Assembly (NCBI RefSeq): GCF_024703995.1
Contig: NZ_JAMXQV010000009.1
Location: 248,001 to 312,000 of the forward strand
DNA length: 64,000 bases
Direction: 5' to 3'
DNA from: Amycolatopsis iheyensis
GTDB taxonomy: Bacteria > Actinomycetota > Actinomycetes > Mycobacteriales > Pseudonocardiaceae
Positions within the stretch are counted from its first letter, which is position 1, and each line of letters begins with the position of its first letter. Positions 56,670 through 64,000 of this stretch are shown here, one piece after another. The translations under genes and the position numbers were made by a program. The notes under the pieces were generated by a model. That model did not search any database and was not told the origin of the DNA. It saw nothing but the letters and a program-made list of their open reading frames with translations.

Positions 56670-57911
56670 ATGCCCCACGGACGCAGTACCGGACGACACC
56701 GCAAACAGGCCACGATCGGGCTGGCGGCGCTGCTGGGAGTCGCGGGGGCGACGGCTACGGCGATCGCCCTCAGCAGCCCGGCGAGCAACGCGGCGACGGA
56801 GAGCTGCGGCGGCCTGGACACGGCGTTGCGGAACAACCTGACGTTCATCGCGGGCCAGCAGGCGGCCCCGGACGCCCAGTCGGCGGCCCGGATCGCGAAC
56901 CGCCAGGCGGTGGTGAACCAGATCGAGCAACGCCGGGCGGCCGCAGGCTGCGGCGGAGCAGTGGCGGCGAACGACGTGGCGGCCCAGTGCGCGGCGGTCG
57001 CCGAGCAGGCCGCGGCCGCCTCGCAGGGTGACGAGAACGGCATGGCCGACGGGAACGGCAAGGCCAAGAACGGCAAGCAGGCCGCCGAAAACGGCATGGC
57101 CGCTCAGAACGACATGGCCGAGCAGGGCGCGGCGGGCGGCAAGGCGAAGCAGAAGGCGGCCGCGAAGAACGACGCGAACGCCAAGGCGGACCAGCAAGAC
57201 GCGGCCGCCCAGGACGACGCGGCCGCCCAGGCGTGCGGCGTGGTCGAGCAGTGCGTGGCCCAGGCCGCCGGCGCTGCCGACGCCAACGGCATGGCCGCCG
57301 ACAACGGCAAGGCCGCCGAGGAAAACGGCGCGGCCAAGCAGAACGGCATGGCCGAACAGAACGGCATGGCCAACGAGAACGGTATGGCCAACCAGAACGG
57401 CGCGGCCGATCAGAACGGCATGGCCAACGAGAACAGCATGGCCAACGGCAACGGTAATGCCGAACAGAACGGCATGGCCGGCCAGAACGGCGCGGCCGAT
57501 CAGAACGGCGCGGCCGACCAAAATGGCATGGCGAACCAGAACGGTATGGCCAACGGCAACGGCATGGCCGACCAGAACGGCATGGCAGCCCAGAACGACG
57601 CCGCGGCGCAAAACGAAGCCGCGGCTCAGAACGAAGTCAACGCCCAAGACTGCGCCGCGATCCTCGACTGCGTGACCCAGGCGACCGCCGCCTCGGCCGC
57701 GGACCAGCAGGGCATGGCCGCCGACCAGAACGGCAACGGCCAGCAGAAAGCCAAGGGCAAGAACAAGAAGAACGCGGAGCAGCAGGCGGCCGCGGCCGCG
57801 GTGGCCGAGAAGTGCGTGGCCGACCAGGCCGCGGCGGCGAGTAGCACCGCAACGGCAACCGACGGCAACACCGCGACCGAGAGCACCGAAACCGCGACCG
57901 CGGGCAAGTGA
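56670..57911 (+). CDS. Secreted hexapeptide-repeat (QNGMAx) protein
   Basis: A 413-residue exported protein with no recognised family. ATG 56670 has GAGGAGGGG upstream. Residues about 15-40 form a signal peptide (ATIGLAALLGVAGATATAIA). The mature protein has a helical N-terminal part (CGGLDTALRNNLTFIAGQQA), then a long low-complexity stretch built of QNGMAN/QNGAAD/QNGMAE-type units (about 57300-57600), with Cys pairs at ACGVVEQC and DCAAILDC. A basic segment (KAKGKNKKN) and a Ser/Thr-rich tail end it. A strong terminator follows directly. The repeat suggests a structural, matrix or surface role. Confidence 0.75.
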   Translation: MPHGRSTGRHRKQATIGLAALLGVAGATATAIALSSPASNAATESCGGLDTALRNNLTFIAGQQAAPDAQSAARIANRQAVVNQIEQRRAAAGCGGAVAANDVAAQCAAVAEQAAAASQGDENGMADGNGKAKNGKQAAENGMAAQNDMAEQGAAGGKAKQKAAAKNDANAKADQQDAAAQDDAAAQACGVVEQCVAQAAGAADANGMAADNGKAAEENGAAKQNGMAEQNGMANENGMANQNGAADQNGMANENSMANGNGNAEQNGMAGQNGAADQNGAADQNGMANQNGMANGNGMADQNGMAAQNDAAAQNEAAAQNEVNAQDCAAILDCVTQATAASAADQQGMAADQNGNGQQKAKGKNKKNAEQQAAAAAVAEKCVADQAAAASSTATATDGNTATESTETATAGK

Positions 57912-57916
57912 GACCA

Positions 57917-57955
57917 GGAGGGTGTGCACCGGTGGCGGGCCGGTGCACACCCTCC
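57917..57955 (+). terminator. Strong terminator hairpin
   Basis: GGAGGGTGTGCACCGG (57917-57932) pairs perfectly with CCGGTGCACACCCTCC (57940-57955), a 16-bp stem with a TGGCGGG loop, starting 5 bp after the repeat-protein stop. There is no U tract, as usual in this group. Confidence 0.9.
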
Positions 57956-57989
57956 GTCAGCTGCCGCCGGTGCCTGCCACACTGACCGG

Positions 57990-58847
57990 GTGGAGTTCGA
58001 CCCCGAGCGGAAGCTCACCCGCTGCCCCGGCCCGGACCCGCGGCCCCACGCCCCGGTCCGGGTCGACGTGCCGCCCGGGTCCGTCGACACCCACGCCCAC
58101 GTCGTCGGCGCGACCGGGTTCGTCGACCACCGCAGCTTCACCCCGCCACCGGCCTCCGCCGCCGACTACCTCGCCATGCTCGCCGCCACCGGGCTGACCT
58201 ACGGCGTCCTCGTGCAGGTCAGCGTGCACGGCACCGACAACACCCTCCTCCTCGACACCCTCCGCGCCCACCCCGGGCAGCTCAAGGGCGTCGCCGTCGT
58301 GGACCCGGGCATTTCCGACACCGCCCTCGCCGAACTCCACGACGCCGGCGTCACCGGGCTCCGCGTCAACACCCTCACGCGGGGCGGTGTCGGTTTCGAT
58401 GCCCTCGAAACGCTCGAAGCGATCTGCCTCGAACACGGCTGGCACCTGCAGTTCTTCACCGACGCGGCCACGCTCGACCCGGTCCGGCTGGCGAAGCTGC
58501 GCGTCCCGTACGTCCTCGACCACCTCGGCGCCCCCGACCTCGCGAAGGACAACCGTCGCGTCCGAGGCCTGGTCTCCGACGGCGCCTGGGTCAAGCTCTC
58601 CGGCGCGAACCGGCTGGCCGAGCCGCCGTACGCCGAGACCGTGGAGTTCGCGCGCGAACTCGTCTCCGCCGCGCCGGACCGGTGCGTTTACGGCTCCGAC
58701 TGGCCGCACGTCGGCTTCTGGGGTCCGATGCCCAACGACGGCGACCTCGTCGACCTCCTCGCCGACTGGGTGCCCGACCCCGCCACCCGCGCGGCCGTCC
58801 TCGGCGCGAACGCCCGCCGGCTCTACGGCTTCCCGGAACCGGCGTGA
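57990..58847 (+). CDS. Amidohydrolase family protein
   Basis: A 285-residue metal-dependent hydrolase of the lactonase/4-sulfomuconolactone type: VDTHAHVVG (HxH), VLDHLGAPDL, SGANRLAEPPYAETVEFARE and CVYGSDWPHVGFWGPMPND (catalytic Asp). It acts on a lactone or dicarboxylic-type substrate. The GTG 57990 start has no ribosome binding site; CACACT ends 6 nt upstream, so it may be leaderless. It follows a strong terminator and is not in an operon with the repeat-protein gene. The substrate is unknown. Confidence 0.85.
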   Translation: MEFDPERKLTRCPGPDPRPHAPVRVDVPPGSVDTHAHVVGATGFVDHRSFTPPPASAADYLAMLAATGLTYGVLVQVSVHGTDNTLLLDTLRAHPGQLKGVAVVDPGISDTALAELHDAGVTGLRVNTLTRGGVGFDALETLEAICLEHGWHLQFFTDAATLDPVRLAKLRVPYVLDHLGAPDLAKDNRRVRGLVSDGAWVKLSGANRLAEPPYAETVEFARELVSAAPDRCVYGSDWPHVGFWGPMPNDGDLVDLLADWVPDPATRAAVLGANARRLYGFPEPA

Positions 58848-58952
58848 CCCGACCGGGTGACCGCCGGGAACTCCGGCCCGCCGCCGGCCGTTGACCGGGT
58901 AGCACACAGTAACCTGGTGCGCGGAAACGACCGACGACAGCACGAGGCTTCA

Positions 58953-59600
58953 GTGACCACCGACCCGGCGGCCGAGGACCTGCGGGAAGCGGCCGACGAG
59001 TTCGCCGTCGCCGGGCAGCTCCCGCGCTTCCTCCTGATGTACAAGTTCGCCATCGAAGAGCTGATGACGAAACTGCGGATCCTCAGCGAGGAGTTCGACT
59101 TCGTCCACCAGCACGACCCAATCGAGCACATCACCAGCCGCGTCAAGCGGCCGGAGGCGATCAAGGAAAAGGTCCACCGGCGCGGCCTCGGCGAAGACTG
59201 GATCTCCGTCGCGCACGTCCTCGACGACATCGCCGGCATCCGCGTGGTCTGCCCGTTCGTCGACGACGTCTACGAGGTGGCCCGCATGCTCACCGCGCAG
59301 GACGACGTCGAACTGTTGCGCACCAAGGACTACGTCGCCCAGCCGAAGCCCAACGGCTACCGCAGCCTGCACCTGATCGTGCGCATCCCGGTGTTCCTGT
59401 CGAACCGGGTCGAGAAGGTCAAGGTCGAGATCCAGCTGCGCACCATCGCGATGGACTTCTGGGCGGCGGTGGAGCACAAGCTGTCCTACAAGTACGCCGA
59501 CAGCGTGCCGCCGGACTTCGCGGGCGAGCTCGCCGCGGCGGCCCGCACGGCCGCGGACCTCGACGCTCGGATGGCCGCCCTGCACGAACGGATCCGCTGA
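58953..59600 (+). CDS. Small alarmone synthetase (RelA/SpoT domain)
   Basis: A 215-residue (p)ppGpp synthetase of the RelQ type, lacking the hydrolase and regulatory domains of Rel. Motifs: ITSRVKRPEAIKEKVHRRG, DDIAGIRVVCPFVDDVYEVA, DYVAQPKPNGYRSLHLIVRI, and VEIQLRTIAMDFWAAVEHKL followed by YK. GTG 58953 has ACGAGG 5 nt upstream. It transfers pyrophosphate from ATP to GDP or GTP, giving stress alarmones. It is convergent with the TetR gene at 59602, with 1 bp between the stops. Confidence 0.9.
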   Translation: MTTDPAAEDLREAADEFAVAGQLPRFLLMYKFAIEELMTKLRILSEEFDFVHQHDPIEHITSRVKRPEAIKEKVHRRGLGEDWISVAHVLDDIAGIRVVCPFVDDVYEVARMLTAQDDVELLRTKDYVAQPKPNGYRSLHLIVRIPVFLSNRVEKVKVEIQLRTIAMDFWAAVEHKLSYKYADSVPPDFAGELAAAARTAADLDARMAALHERIR

Positions 59601-59601
59601 G

Positions 59602-60243
59602 TCAGGGCGCCAGGGCGTCGAGCAGGATCCGCAGCCCGAACTCGAACTCCGTCTCGTGGTCGCACACGGCCAAGTACGGCGCCGCCGCGGCGACGGCCGG
59701 CAGCCCGGACGCCTCGAGCTCTTCGAGCCGCTCACGGCTGCCGTGGGAAAACGTCGGCGCCGCGCTGACTTCGCGCATCAGCGTGCCGATCAGGAACGCC
59801 AGCACCGCCCGCAGCCCGTGCACCGCCCGCTCCGGCGGGTAGCCCGCCGCGAGCAGCGGGCCGAGCACGGCTTCGACCGGCTCGAGCGCGGTCAGCGACG
59901 CGAGCCGGCGGGTGAGCACGAGCGGCGCCGCGCGCGGGTGACCGAGCACCGCGCCCCGGAACCCGTGCGCGAGCGCGGACATCGTCGTCCGCAGGTCCGG
60001 CCCCGGCGTGGTGGCGGGGATCGCGGCGAGCAGCACCTCGGCGATCCCGTCCAGCAGCGCCTCCTTGCCGTCGACGTGGTTGTACAGGCTCATCGGGTCG
60101 ACGCCGAGCCGGCGTGCGAGCTTGCGCATGCTGACCGCGTCGAGGCCTTCTTCGTCGACGAGCGCCAGGGCCTCGCGCAGGATCCGGTCCCGCGACAGGC
60201 CGGTGTCCGAGTCCTTGGGCGGGCGGCCGCGCCGGGTCGTCAC
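59602..60243 (-). CDS. TetR family transcriptional regulator, P450-linked
   Basis: A 213-residue TetR protein of the class with a TetR_C tetracycline-type domain: GLSRDRILREALALVDEEGL, SMRKLARRLGVDPMSLYNHV. GTG 60243 overlaps the P450 stop as GTGA, so it is translated with the P450. It probably binds the repeats at 61569-61606 in front of the P450 gene and the divergent SnoaL-like gene, giving autoregulation through the operon promoter. Confidence 0.88.
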   Translation of the reverse strand: MTTRRGRPPKDSDTGLSRDRILREALALVDEEGLDAVSMRKLARRLGVDPMSLYNHVDGKEALLDGIAEVLLAAIPATTPGPDLRTTMSALAHGFRGAVLGHPRAAPLVLTRRLASLTALEPVEAVLGPLLAAGYPPERAVHGLRAVLAFLIGTLMREVSAAPTFSHGSRERLEELEASGLPAVAAAAPYLAVCDHETEFEFGLRILLDALAP

Positions 60244-61547
60244 GGGGCGAGCACCGCCGGCAGGCTTTCGTAGCCACGCAGGATGCGCGTCGCGCGGCGG
60301 CGGCCGCCGGGCAGCACCCGCAGGCCGGGGAACCGCTCGAAGATCGACCGCAGCCCGATCTCGCCCTCCATGCGGGCCAGCGACGCGCCGAGGCAGTGGT
60401 GCCGCCCGGCGCCGAAGGAGACGTGGTCGCGGGCGTCGTCCCGGGTGACGTCGAAGGCCGCCGGGTCGGCGAAGACCGCCGGGTCCCGGTTCGCGCCGGC
60501 CAGCACCGTGGTCACCAGCGCCCCGCGTCGCACCGGGACGCCGACGACCTCGGTGTCGCGCGTCGCGATGCGCCCGGTGAGCAGCACCGGCGGGTCGTGG
60601 CGCAGCACTTCCTCGACGGCGTTGCCCCACAGCCGCGGCCGTTCGCGCAGCACGGCCAGCTGCTCCGGGTGCGCGGCGAGCAGGGCGATCCCGCTGCCGA
60701 GCAGGTTGACGGTCGTTTCGAAACCGGCGGCCAGCACCAGGCCCGCGGTGGACTTCAGCTCGGTCTCGGTGAGCCCGACGCCGTCGTCGCGCGCCGCGAC
60801 GAGCTTGCTGAACAGGTCGTCGCCGGGGTGGCGGCGGAGGTGGTCGAGGTGCTCGCCGAGCCAGGCGTCGAACTCGCCCAGCGCGCTCTCGACGTCGCGG
60901 AACGTGCGCCACCCCAGCCCGAGGTCGAGGCTGGGCGCGGCGGCCGAGCCGAGGGAGAGGACCTTGCCGAGGTCGGCGGGCGGCACGCCGAGGATCTGGC
61001 TGATCACGGTGACCGGCAGCAGCCCGCAGTAGGACTCGACCAGGTCGAGCGGGCCGGGGCCGAGGCGGTCGAGCAGGTCGTCGGCGATTTCCTGGACGCG
61101 GCCGCGCAGCTGCTCGACGGCGCGCGCGGTGAACACGCCGGTGACCAGCTTGCGGTAGCGCGTGTGCTCGGGCGGGTTGACGGCCAGCAGCGACGGCGGG
61201 CGCACCGGGTGCAGGTGCTCGGCGGCCGACCACTCGACGAGCCGGCCCAGCGGCGAGCCGTCGGCGCCGACGATGCCGACGCGGAAGGCGTCGCTACCGA
61301 GCACCTCCCGCACCGCGGCGTGCGTGGTGGTCATCCAGCCGAAGCGGGTGCGGGCGAGCGGGCCGGCGGCGCGGATCTCCTCGAACAGCCCGGTGAGGTC
61401 ACGCCCGTCCGCGGCGGCGACCACCATCCGCCCCTGGAGATCGCCGCGCCGGGCTTCGCGACGCAGGACGGTCCGGGGGAGCGCGTGGCCGAGGCTCCAG
61501 CGGACAACGGGTTTGGCGCGGGCCAGGGCGGCGTCGAGCACGGTCAC
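60240..61547 (-). CDS. Cytochrome P450
   Basis: A 435-residue bacterial P450: I-helix LVLAAGFETTVNLLG, ExxR in VEEVLRHDPP, and the haem-binding HVSFGAGRHHCLGASLAR with its Cys ligand. The N-terminal part lacks a signal, so it is a soluble monooxygenase needing separate ferredoxin and reductase; none are in the window. GTG 61547 follows GGAGGAT. The stop overlaps the TetR start. It is divergent from a SnoaL-like gene and may modify a small natural product or fatty acid. Confidence 0.92.
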   Translation of the reverse strand: MTVLDAALARAKPVVRWSLGHALPRTVLRREARRGDLQGRMVVAAADGRDLTGLFEEIRAAGPLARTRFGWMTTTHAAVREVLGSDAFRVGIVGADGSPLGRLVEWSAAEHLHPVRPPSLLAVNPPEHTRYRKLVTGVFTARAVEQLRGRVQEIADDLLDRLGPGPLDLVESYCGLLPVTVISQILGVPPADLGKVLSLGSAAAPSLDLGLGWRTFRDVESALGEFDAWLGEHLDHLRRHPGDDLFSKLVAARDDGVGLTETELKSTAGLVLAAGFETTVNLLGSGIALLAAHPEQLAVLRERPRLWGNAVEEVLRHDPPVLLTGRIATRDTEVVGVPVRRGALVTTVLAGANRDPAVFADPAAFDVTRDDARDHVSFGAGRHHCLGASLARMEGEIGLRSIFERFPGLRVLPGGRRRATRILRGYESLPAVLAP

Positions 61548-61568
61548 GGCATCCTCCGCGGTCGGTTC

Positions 61569-61606
61569 CCTACAGTGTAGGTTATCGTCGGATACCTACG
61601 GTGTAG
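61569..61606. promoter_or_regulatory. Paired TetR operators between P450 and SnoaL-like genes
   Basis: CCTACAGTGTAGG (61569-61581) is a perfect palindrome around G, and CTACGGTGTAG (61596-61606) repeats it with one change, 26 bp further on. Spacing of the repeats by about two and a half DNA turns suits two TetR dimers. The region lies between the divergent P450 and SnoaL-like genes. Confidence 0.75.
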
Positions 61607-61620
61607 CTGCAAGGAGCGCG

Positions 61621-62181
61621 ATGAGCGAGTTCGACATCCCCGCCCCGGAGGTCCTGGCCGCGCGGCAGCGGCTGGTGCTCGACCACTTCCGGGACGAGGT
61701 CGCCCAGGACTGGGACGCGACGCTGTCGACGTTCCCGCACCCGCACTACGAAGTGATCGCGACGATGACGGTCCACGACGGCGGCGCCGCGGTGCGCGGC
61801 TACTACCACGACACGCGCGTGGCGTTCCCCGACCAGCACCACGAGCTGATCGCGCTGCGGCACAGCGCCGACGCCGTCGTCGTCGAGTTCTGGCTGCTGG
61901 GCACGCACCTCGGCCCGTTCGGCGCGATCCCCGCCACCGGGTCCCGCTTCCGCGTCCGGATGACCGCGTACTTCGTGTTCGACGCCGAGGAGAAGCTCGT
62001 CTGCGAGCGCATCTACTTCGACACGCTCTCGATGCTCAAGCAGCTGATCGGCGGGGTGGACAAGAAGAACCCGAAGAACTGGCCGCTGCTGCTGCGGGTG
62101 GCGCGGGGGTTCCTGGCGATGTCGGGTGCGGAGCCGGACCGTCGGCTGACGGCGACGACGGAACCGGTGCTGCAGGTCTGA
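61621..62181 (+). CDS. SnoaL/NTF2-like protein
   Basis: A 186-residue protein with an NTF2-like fold: DWDATLSTFPHPHYEVIATM, RGYYHDTRVAFPDQHHELIA and VVEFWLLGTHLGPFGAIPAT, RMTAYFVFDAEEKLVCERI. Such proteins bind small ligands or act as cyclases or isomerases. AAGGAG precedes ATG 61621. It is divergent from a P450 and probably works in the same process. The last 146 bp overlap the EamA gene on the other strand. A catalytic role cannot be told from sequence alone. Confidence 0.8.
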   Translation: MSEFDIPAPEVLAARQRLVLDHFRDEVAQDWDATLSTFPHPHYEVIATMTVHDGGAAVRGYYHDTRVAFPDQHHELIALRHSADAVVVEFWLLGTHLGPFGAIPATGSRFRVRMTAYFVFDAEEKLVCERIYFDTLSMLKQLIGGVDKKNPKNWPLLLRVARGFLAMSGAEPDRRLTATTEPVLQV

Positions 62182-63010
62182 GCACCGCGAGGACGTTGAC
62201 CGCGACGATCACGCCGATCGCCGCCCACGCGAGCGCGTCGAGGCGCTGGCCGAGCACCACCCAGCCGACCAGCGCAGCCAGCACCGGGTTGACGCTCATC
62301 ACCGTGCCGAACACCGGCGCCGGGATCCGCCGCAGCGTCAGCAGGTCGGCCAGCATCGGCACGGCCGACGACAGGACGCCGGCCGTCACCGCGGCCAGTA
62401 CCGCGCCGAGGTCCGGCCGGTGCGCGATCATCGCGAAGACGCCGACCGGCACGTACGCGAGCCCGGACGCACCCGCGGCGGCCGCCGAGCCTTCGACGCC
62501 GGGGATGCGCGCGCCGATGGCGCGGTTGAGCAGGATGTAGCTCGCCCAGCACGCCGCCGCGAGCAGGGCCAGGCCGATGCCGAGGTAGTCGGTGCTCGGC
62601 CGGGGCCGCACCAGGACCAGCACGGCCGCCGCGGCGACCAGCGCGCCCAGCAGGTCGCCTCGCCGCCGCGACCCCGCCAGCGCGACCGCGAGAGGACCGA
62701 GGAACTCCAGCGTGACCGCCAGACCGAGGCCGATCCGGTCGACCGCGCTGTAGAGCGCGAGGTTCATCGTCCCGAACACCAGCGCCAGGGCCAGGACGAG
62801 CCGCCACTGCCCGGTGGTGAACGCGCGCAGCCGCGGCCGTCCGGTCGCCAGCAGCACGACGGCCGCGACCCACTGGCGGACCGCGACGACGCCGGCCGGG
62901 CCCAGCTGGGGGAACGCGAGCGCCGCCACGGACGCGCCGACCTGGTTGGCCAGCCCGCTGCCCGCCATCAGCGCCGCAGCCAGCCGGCGCCCGTCACCCG
63001 TGTTCGTCAT
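62036..63010 (-). CDS. EamA/RhtA-type DMT transporter
   Basis: A 324-residue membrane protein with about ten hydrophobic segments in two EamA repeats: ANQVGASVAALAFPQLGPAG, RLVLALALVFGTMNLALYSA, GLALLAAACWASYILLNRAI and SAVPMLADLLTLRRIPAPVF with VNPVLAALVGWVVLGQ. This is the RhtA-like exporter branch for amino acids or metabolites. GATAGT ends 6 nt before ATG 63010, with no ribosome binding site. The C-terminal 40 residues are Pro/Ser/Ala-rich and overlap the SnoaL-like gene, so the true end may be a late extension. Confidence 0.85.
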   Translation of the reverse strand: MTNTGDGRRLAAALMAGSGLANQVGASVAALAFPQLGPAGVVAVRQWVAAVVLLATGRPRLRAFTTGQWRLVLALALVFGTMNLALYSAVDRIGLGLAVTLEFLGPLAVALAGSRRRGDLLGALVAAAAVLVLVRPRPSTDYLGIGLALLAAACWASYILLNRAIGARIPGVEGSAAAAGASGLAYVPVGVFAMIAHRPDLGAVLAAVTAGVLSSAVPMLADLLTLRRIPAPVFGTVMSVNPVLAALVGWVVLGQRLDALAWAAIGVIVAVNVLAVLRPAAPVPSSPSADGPAPHPTSPGTPAPPAAAAASSSGSSCPPRRSAA

Positions 63011-63033
63011 ACCCCGACTATCAGGCTCCGGCA

Positions 63034-63054
63034 CGCATACGCAAAATGCATGCG
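63034..63054. promoter_or_regulatory. LysR T-N11-A box
   Basis: CGCAT-N11-ATGCG at 63034-63054 is a LysR-type inverted repeat in the gap between the divergent EamA and LysR genes, 12 bp before the -10-like TACGCT (63067-63072) of the LysR gene. It is the second T-N11-A site of this kind in the window. Confidence 0.75.
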
Positions 63055-63078
63055 ACACGCCAGCGATACGCTGAACGC

Positions 63079-63936
63079 ATGGATGCCGAGCTCGAGCTGC
63101 GCCACCTGCGTCACCTCGTCGCGGTCGTGGACACCGGGAGCTTCACCGACGCCGGGCTCGAGCTCGGCGTCTCGCAGGCGACGGTGTCGCGGACGGTGCT
63201 CGCGCTGGAGCGCGTCCTCGGGGTCCGGCTGCTGCACCGCACCAGCCGGACCGTCGAGCCGACCACGGCCGGGGTCGCCGTCCTCGCCCGCGCGAGGGTC
63301 CTGCTGGCCGACGCCGAAACGCTGGTGCACGAGGTCACCACCGGGCACACCCGGCTGCGGCTGGGTCACGCGTGGTCGGCGGCCGGCCGGCACACGCGGG
63401 AGTTCCAGCGCCGCTGGCAGGACCGCTACCCGGACGTCGAGCTGCAGCTGGTCCGGACCAACACCGCGACCGGCGGGCTGGCCGAGGGACGCTGCGACCT
63501 GGCCCTCGTCCGGACCGCCGTCGACACCCGCCGGTACGCCCACGTCCTGGTCGGGCACGAACGCCGGTGCGTGGCGCTGGCCTCGGACGACCCGTGGGCG
63601 CGTCGCCGCTCGGTCCCGTTCGCCGAGCTCGCCGGCCGGACGCTCGTCGTCGACCGGCGCACCGGCACCACGACGGCGGACCTGTGGCCCGAGGACGCGC
63701 GCCCGGCAGTCGAGTACACCCACGACATCGACGACTGGCTGGCGGCGATCGCGACCGGGCGCTGCGCCGGTGTCACGCCGGAAGCCACCGCGGCGCAGTA
63801 CCGGCGTGACGGCATCCGCTACCGCCCGCTGCGCGACGCGCCGAGCGTGCCGGTGCACCTGATCTGGCGCCACCGCGACGCCCACCCGGCAACGCACCTG
63901 GCGGCGGCCCTGCTGACGGAGCTCTACCGCGGCTGA
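63079..63936 (+). CDS. LysR family transcriptional regulator
   Basis: A 285-residue LysR protein: HLRHLVAVVDTGSFTDAGLE, GVSQATVSRTVLALERVLGV, and an effector domain (RLRLGHAWSAAGRHTREFQR, LAEGRCDLALVRTAVDTRR). The start at ATG 63079 has TACGCT ending 6 nt upstream and no ribosome binding site, so it looks leaderless; an upstream in-frame ATG at 63046 is inside the operator. It is divergent from the EamA exporter, its likely target, as for other LysR-exporter pairs. Confidence 0.88.
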   Translation: MDAELELRHLRHLVAVVDTGSFTDAGLELGVSQATVSRTVLALERVLGVRLLHRTSRTVEPTTAGVAVLARARVLLADAETLVHEVTTGHTRLRLGHAWSAAGRHTREFQRRWQDRYPDVELQLVRTNTATGGLAEGRCDLALVRTAVDTRRYAHVLVGHERRCVALASDDPWARRRSVPFAELAGRTLVVDRRTGTTTADLWPEDARPAVEYTHDIDDWLAAIATGRCAGVTPEATAAQYRRDGIRYRPLRDAPSVPVHLIWRHRDAHPATHLAAALLTELYRG

Positions 63937-64000
63937 GGTGGTCCGGACCGGGTGCCGACCGGGGCGAGCAGCACACCCAGCGCGACCAGCTCGGTCAGCG
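63924..64000 (-). CDS. C-terminal end of a membrane protein, cut by the window edge
   Basis: On the minus strand an open frame enters at 64000 and stops at the TAG 63924-63926, reading LTELVALGVLLAPVGTRSGP and PQPR. The hydrophobic strand suggests the last transmembrane segment of a transporter (for instance MFS). It overlaps the LysR 3' end by 13 bp tail to tail. The rest lies beyond the window, so family and function cannot be given. Confidence 0.4.
   Translation of the reverse strand, partial: LTELVALGVLLAPVGTRSGPPQPR

Noticed and set aside
56616..57950. A 444-codon minus-strand frame opposite the hexapeptide-repeat gene (GHAVLVGHA-type repeats)
   Set aside because: It mirrors the repeats of the plus-strand gene. 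The plus-strand product has a signal peptide, ribosome binding site and terminator; the minus one has none.
60240..62181. A natural-product biosynthetic gene cluster around the P450
   Set aside because: Only a P450, TetR and SnoaL-like protein are present; no core synthase, ferredoxin or tailoring set was seen.
1..64000. tRNA, rRNA, CRISPR arrays, insertion sequences, prophage or integrative element ends
   Set aside because: No cloverleaf-like gene with CCA end, no regularly spaced direct repeats, and no transposase or integrase-like protein was found on either strand.

Overview
This window is about 64 kb of very GC-rich, densely coding chromosome from an actinomycete, most likely a Pseudonocardiaceae member such as Amycolatopsis. 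That is an inference from base composition, the gene families present (roadblock/LC7 proteins, an actinobacterial-type hydrogenase subunit, F420-type luciferase-like oxidoreductases, many TetR, GntR and LysR regulators) and GTGA/ATGA translational coupling. I saw no rRNA, tRNA, CRISPR array, IS element or phage gene. It reads as an accessory, catabolism-rich part of the chromosome.

Layout. 1-2.5 kb: roadblock/LC7 proteins, an unknown protein and a MEDS-type sensor. 2.6-5.7 kb: GC-rich repeats, a three-armed palindromic repeat, an HTH regulator and a remnant of a group 1h/5 [NiFe]-hydrogenase locus (small subunit, NifU-like and DUF5947 proteins, no large subunit). 5.8-10.6 kb: a FadR-type regulator divergent from an operon for a transporter, a 2-hydroxyacid dehydrogenase, an AtuA-like protein and a DUF4387 protein. 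10.6-12.3 kb: a partner-switching (STAS/anti-sigma) group. 12.5-18.5 kb: a glycerol dehydrogenase remnant, epimerase/TetR pair, a triplicated gene end, enolase, and TetR with a beta-propeller protein and a hydrolase.

18.6-25.9 kb: a FadR-type regulator flanked by two operons (MHS transporter, SDR, amidase; deacetylase-fold hydrolase, SDR, LeuB-like dehydrogenase) that share an operator-like motif; together they could open and oxidise a cyclic amide or imide. 26-29 kb: secreted GH2 enzyme with two AbfB domains. 29-37.3 kb: aromatic ring-cleavage cluster (two-component flavin monooxygenase, extradiol dioxygenase, FAH-family hydrolase, acyl-CoA synthetase) divergent from a GntR regulator and two amidohydrolases, the second frameshifted. 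37.3-45.9 kb: second copy of the palindromic repeat, FAD monooxygenase, a frameshifted tandem GH43 arabinan-type enzyme behind a LacI-type operator, LLM oxidoreductase and LysR. 46-54.3 kb: cholesterol-oxidase-like GMC enzyme, kinase-like protein, quinone-reductase-like MDR, regulators, a secreted polysaccharide-lyase-like protein, and a membrane hydrolase-like protein without its nucleophile. 54.3-58 kb: a tiny leader ORF and hairpin before an adenosylhomocysteinase-like gene, an F420-type oxidoreductase and a secreted hexapeptide-repeat protein. 58-64 kb: amidohydrolase, small alarmone synthetase, P450/TetR operon divergent from a SnoaL-like gene, EamA transporter and LysR.

Two patterns run through the window. 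Most local regulators have a TANNNT-like hexamer ending 6-7 nt before the start codon and no Shine-Dalgarno sequence, so they look leaderless, often with a palindromic operator just upstream of the hexamer (autorepression). In contrast, most operon-leading metabolic genes have clear ribosome binding sites. Two genes carry single-base frameshifts at 4-base homopolymers, so either recent inactivation or residual assembly error is possible.
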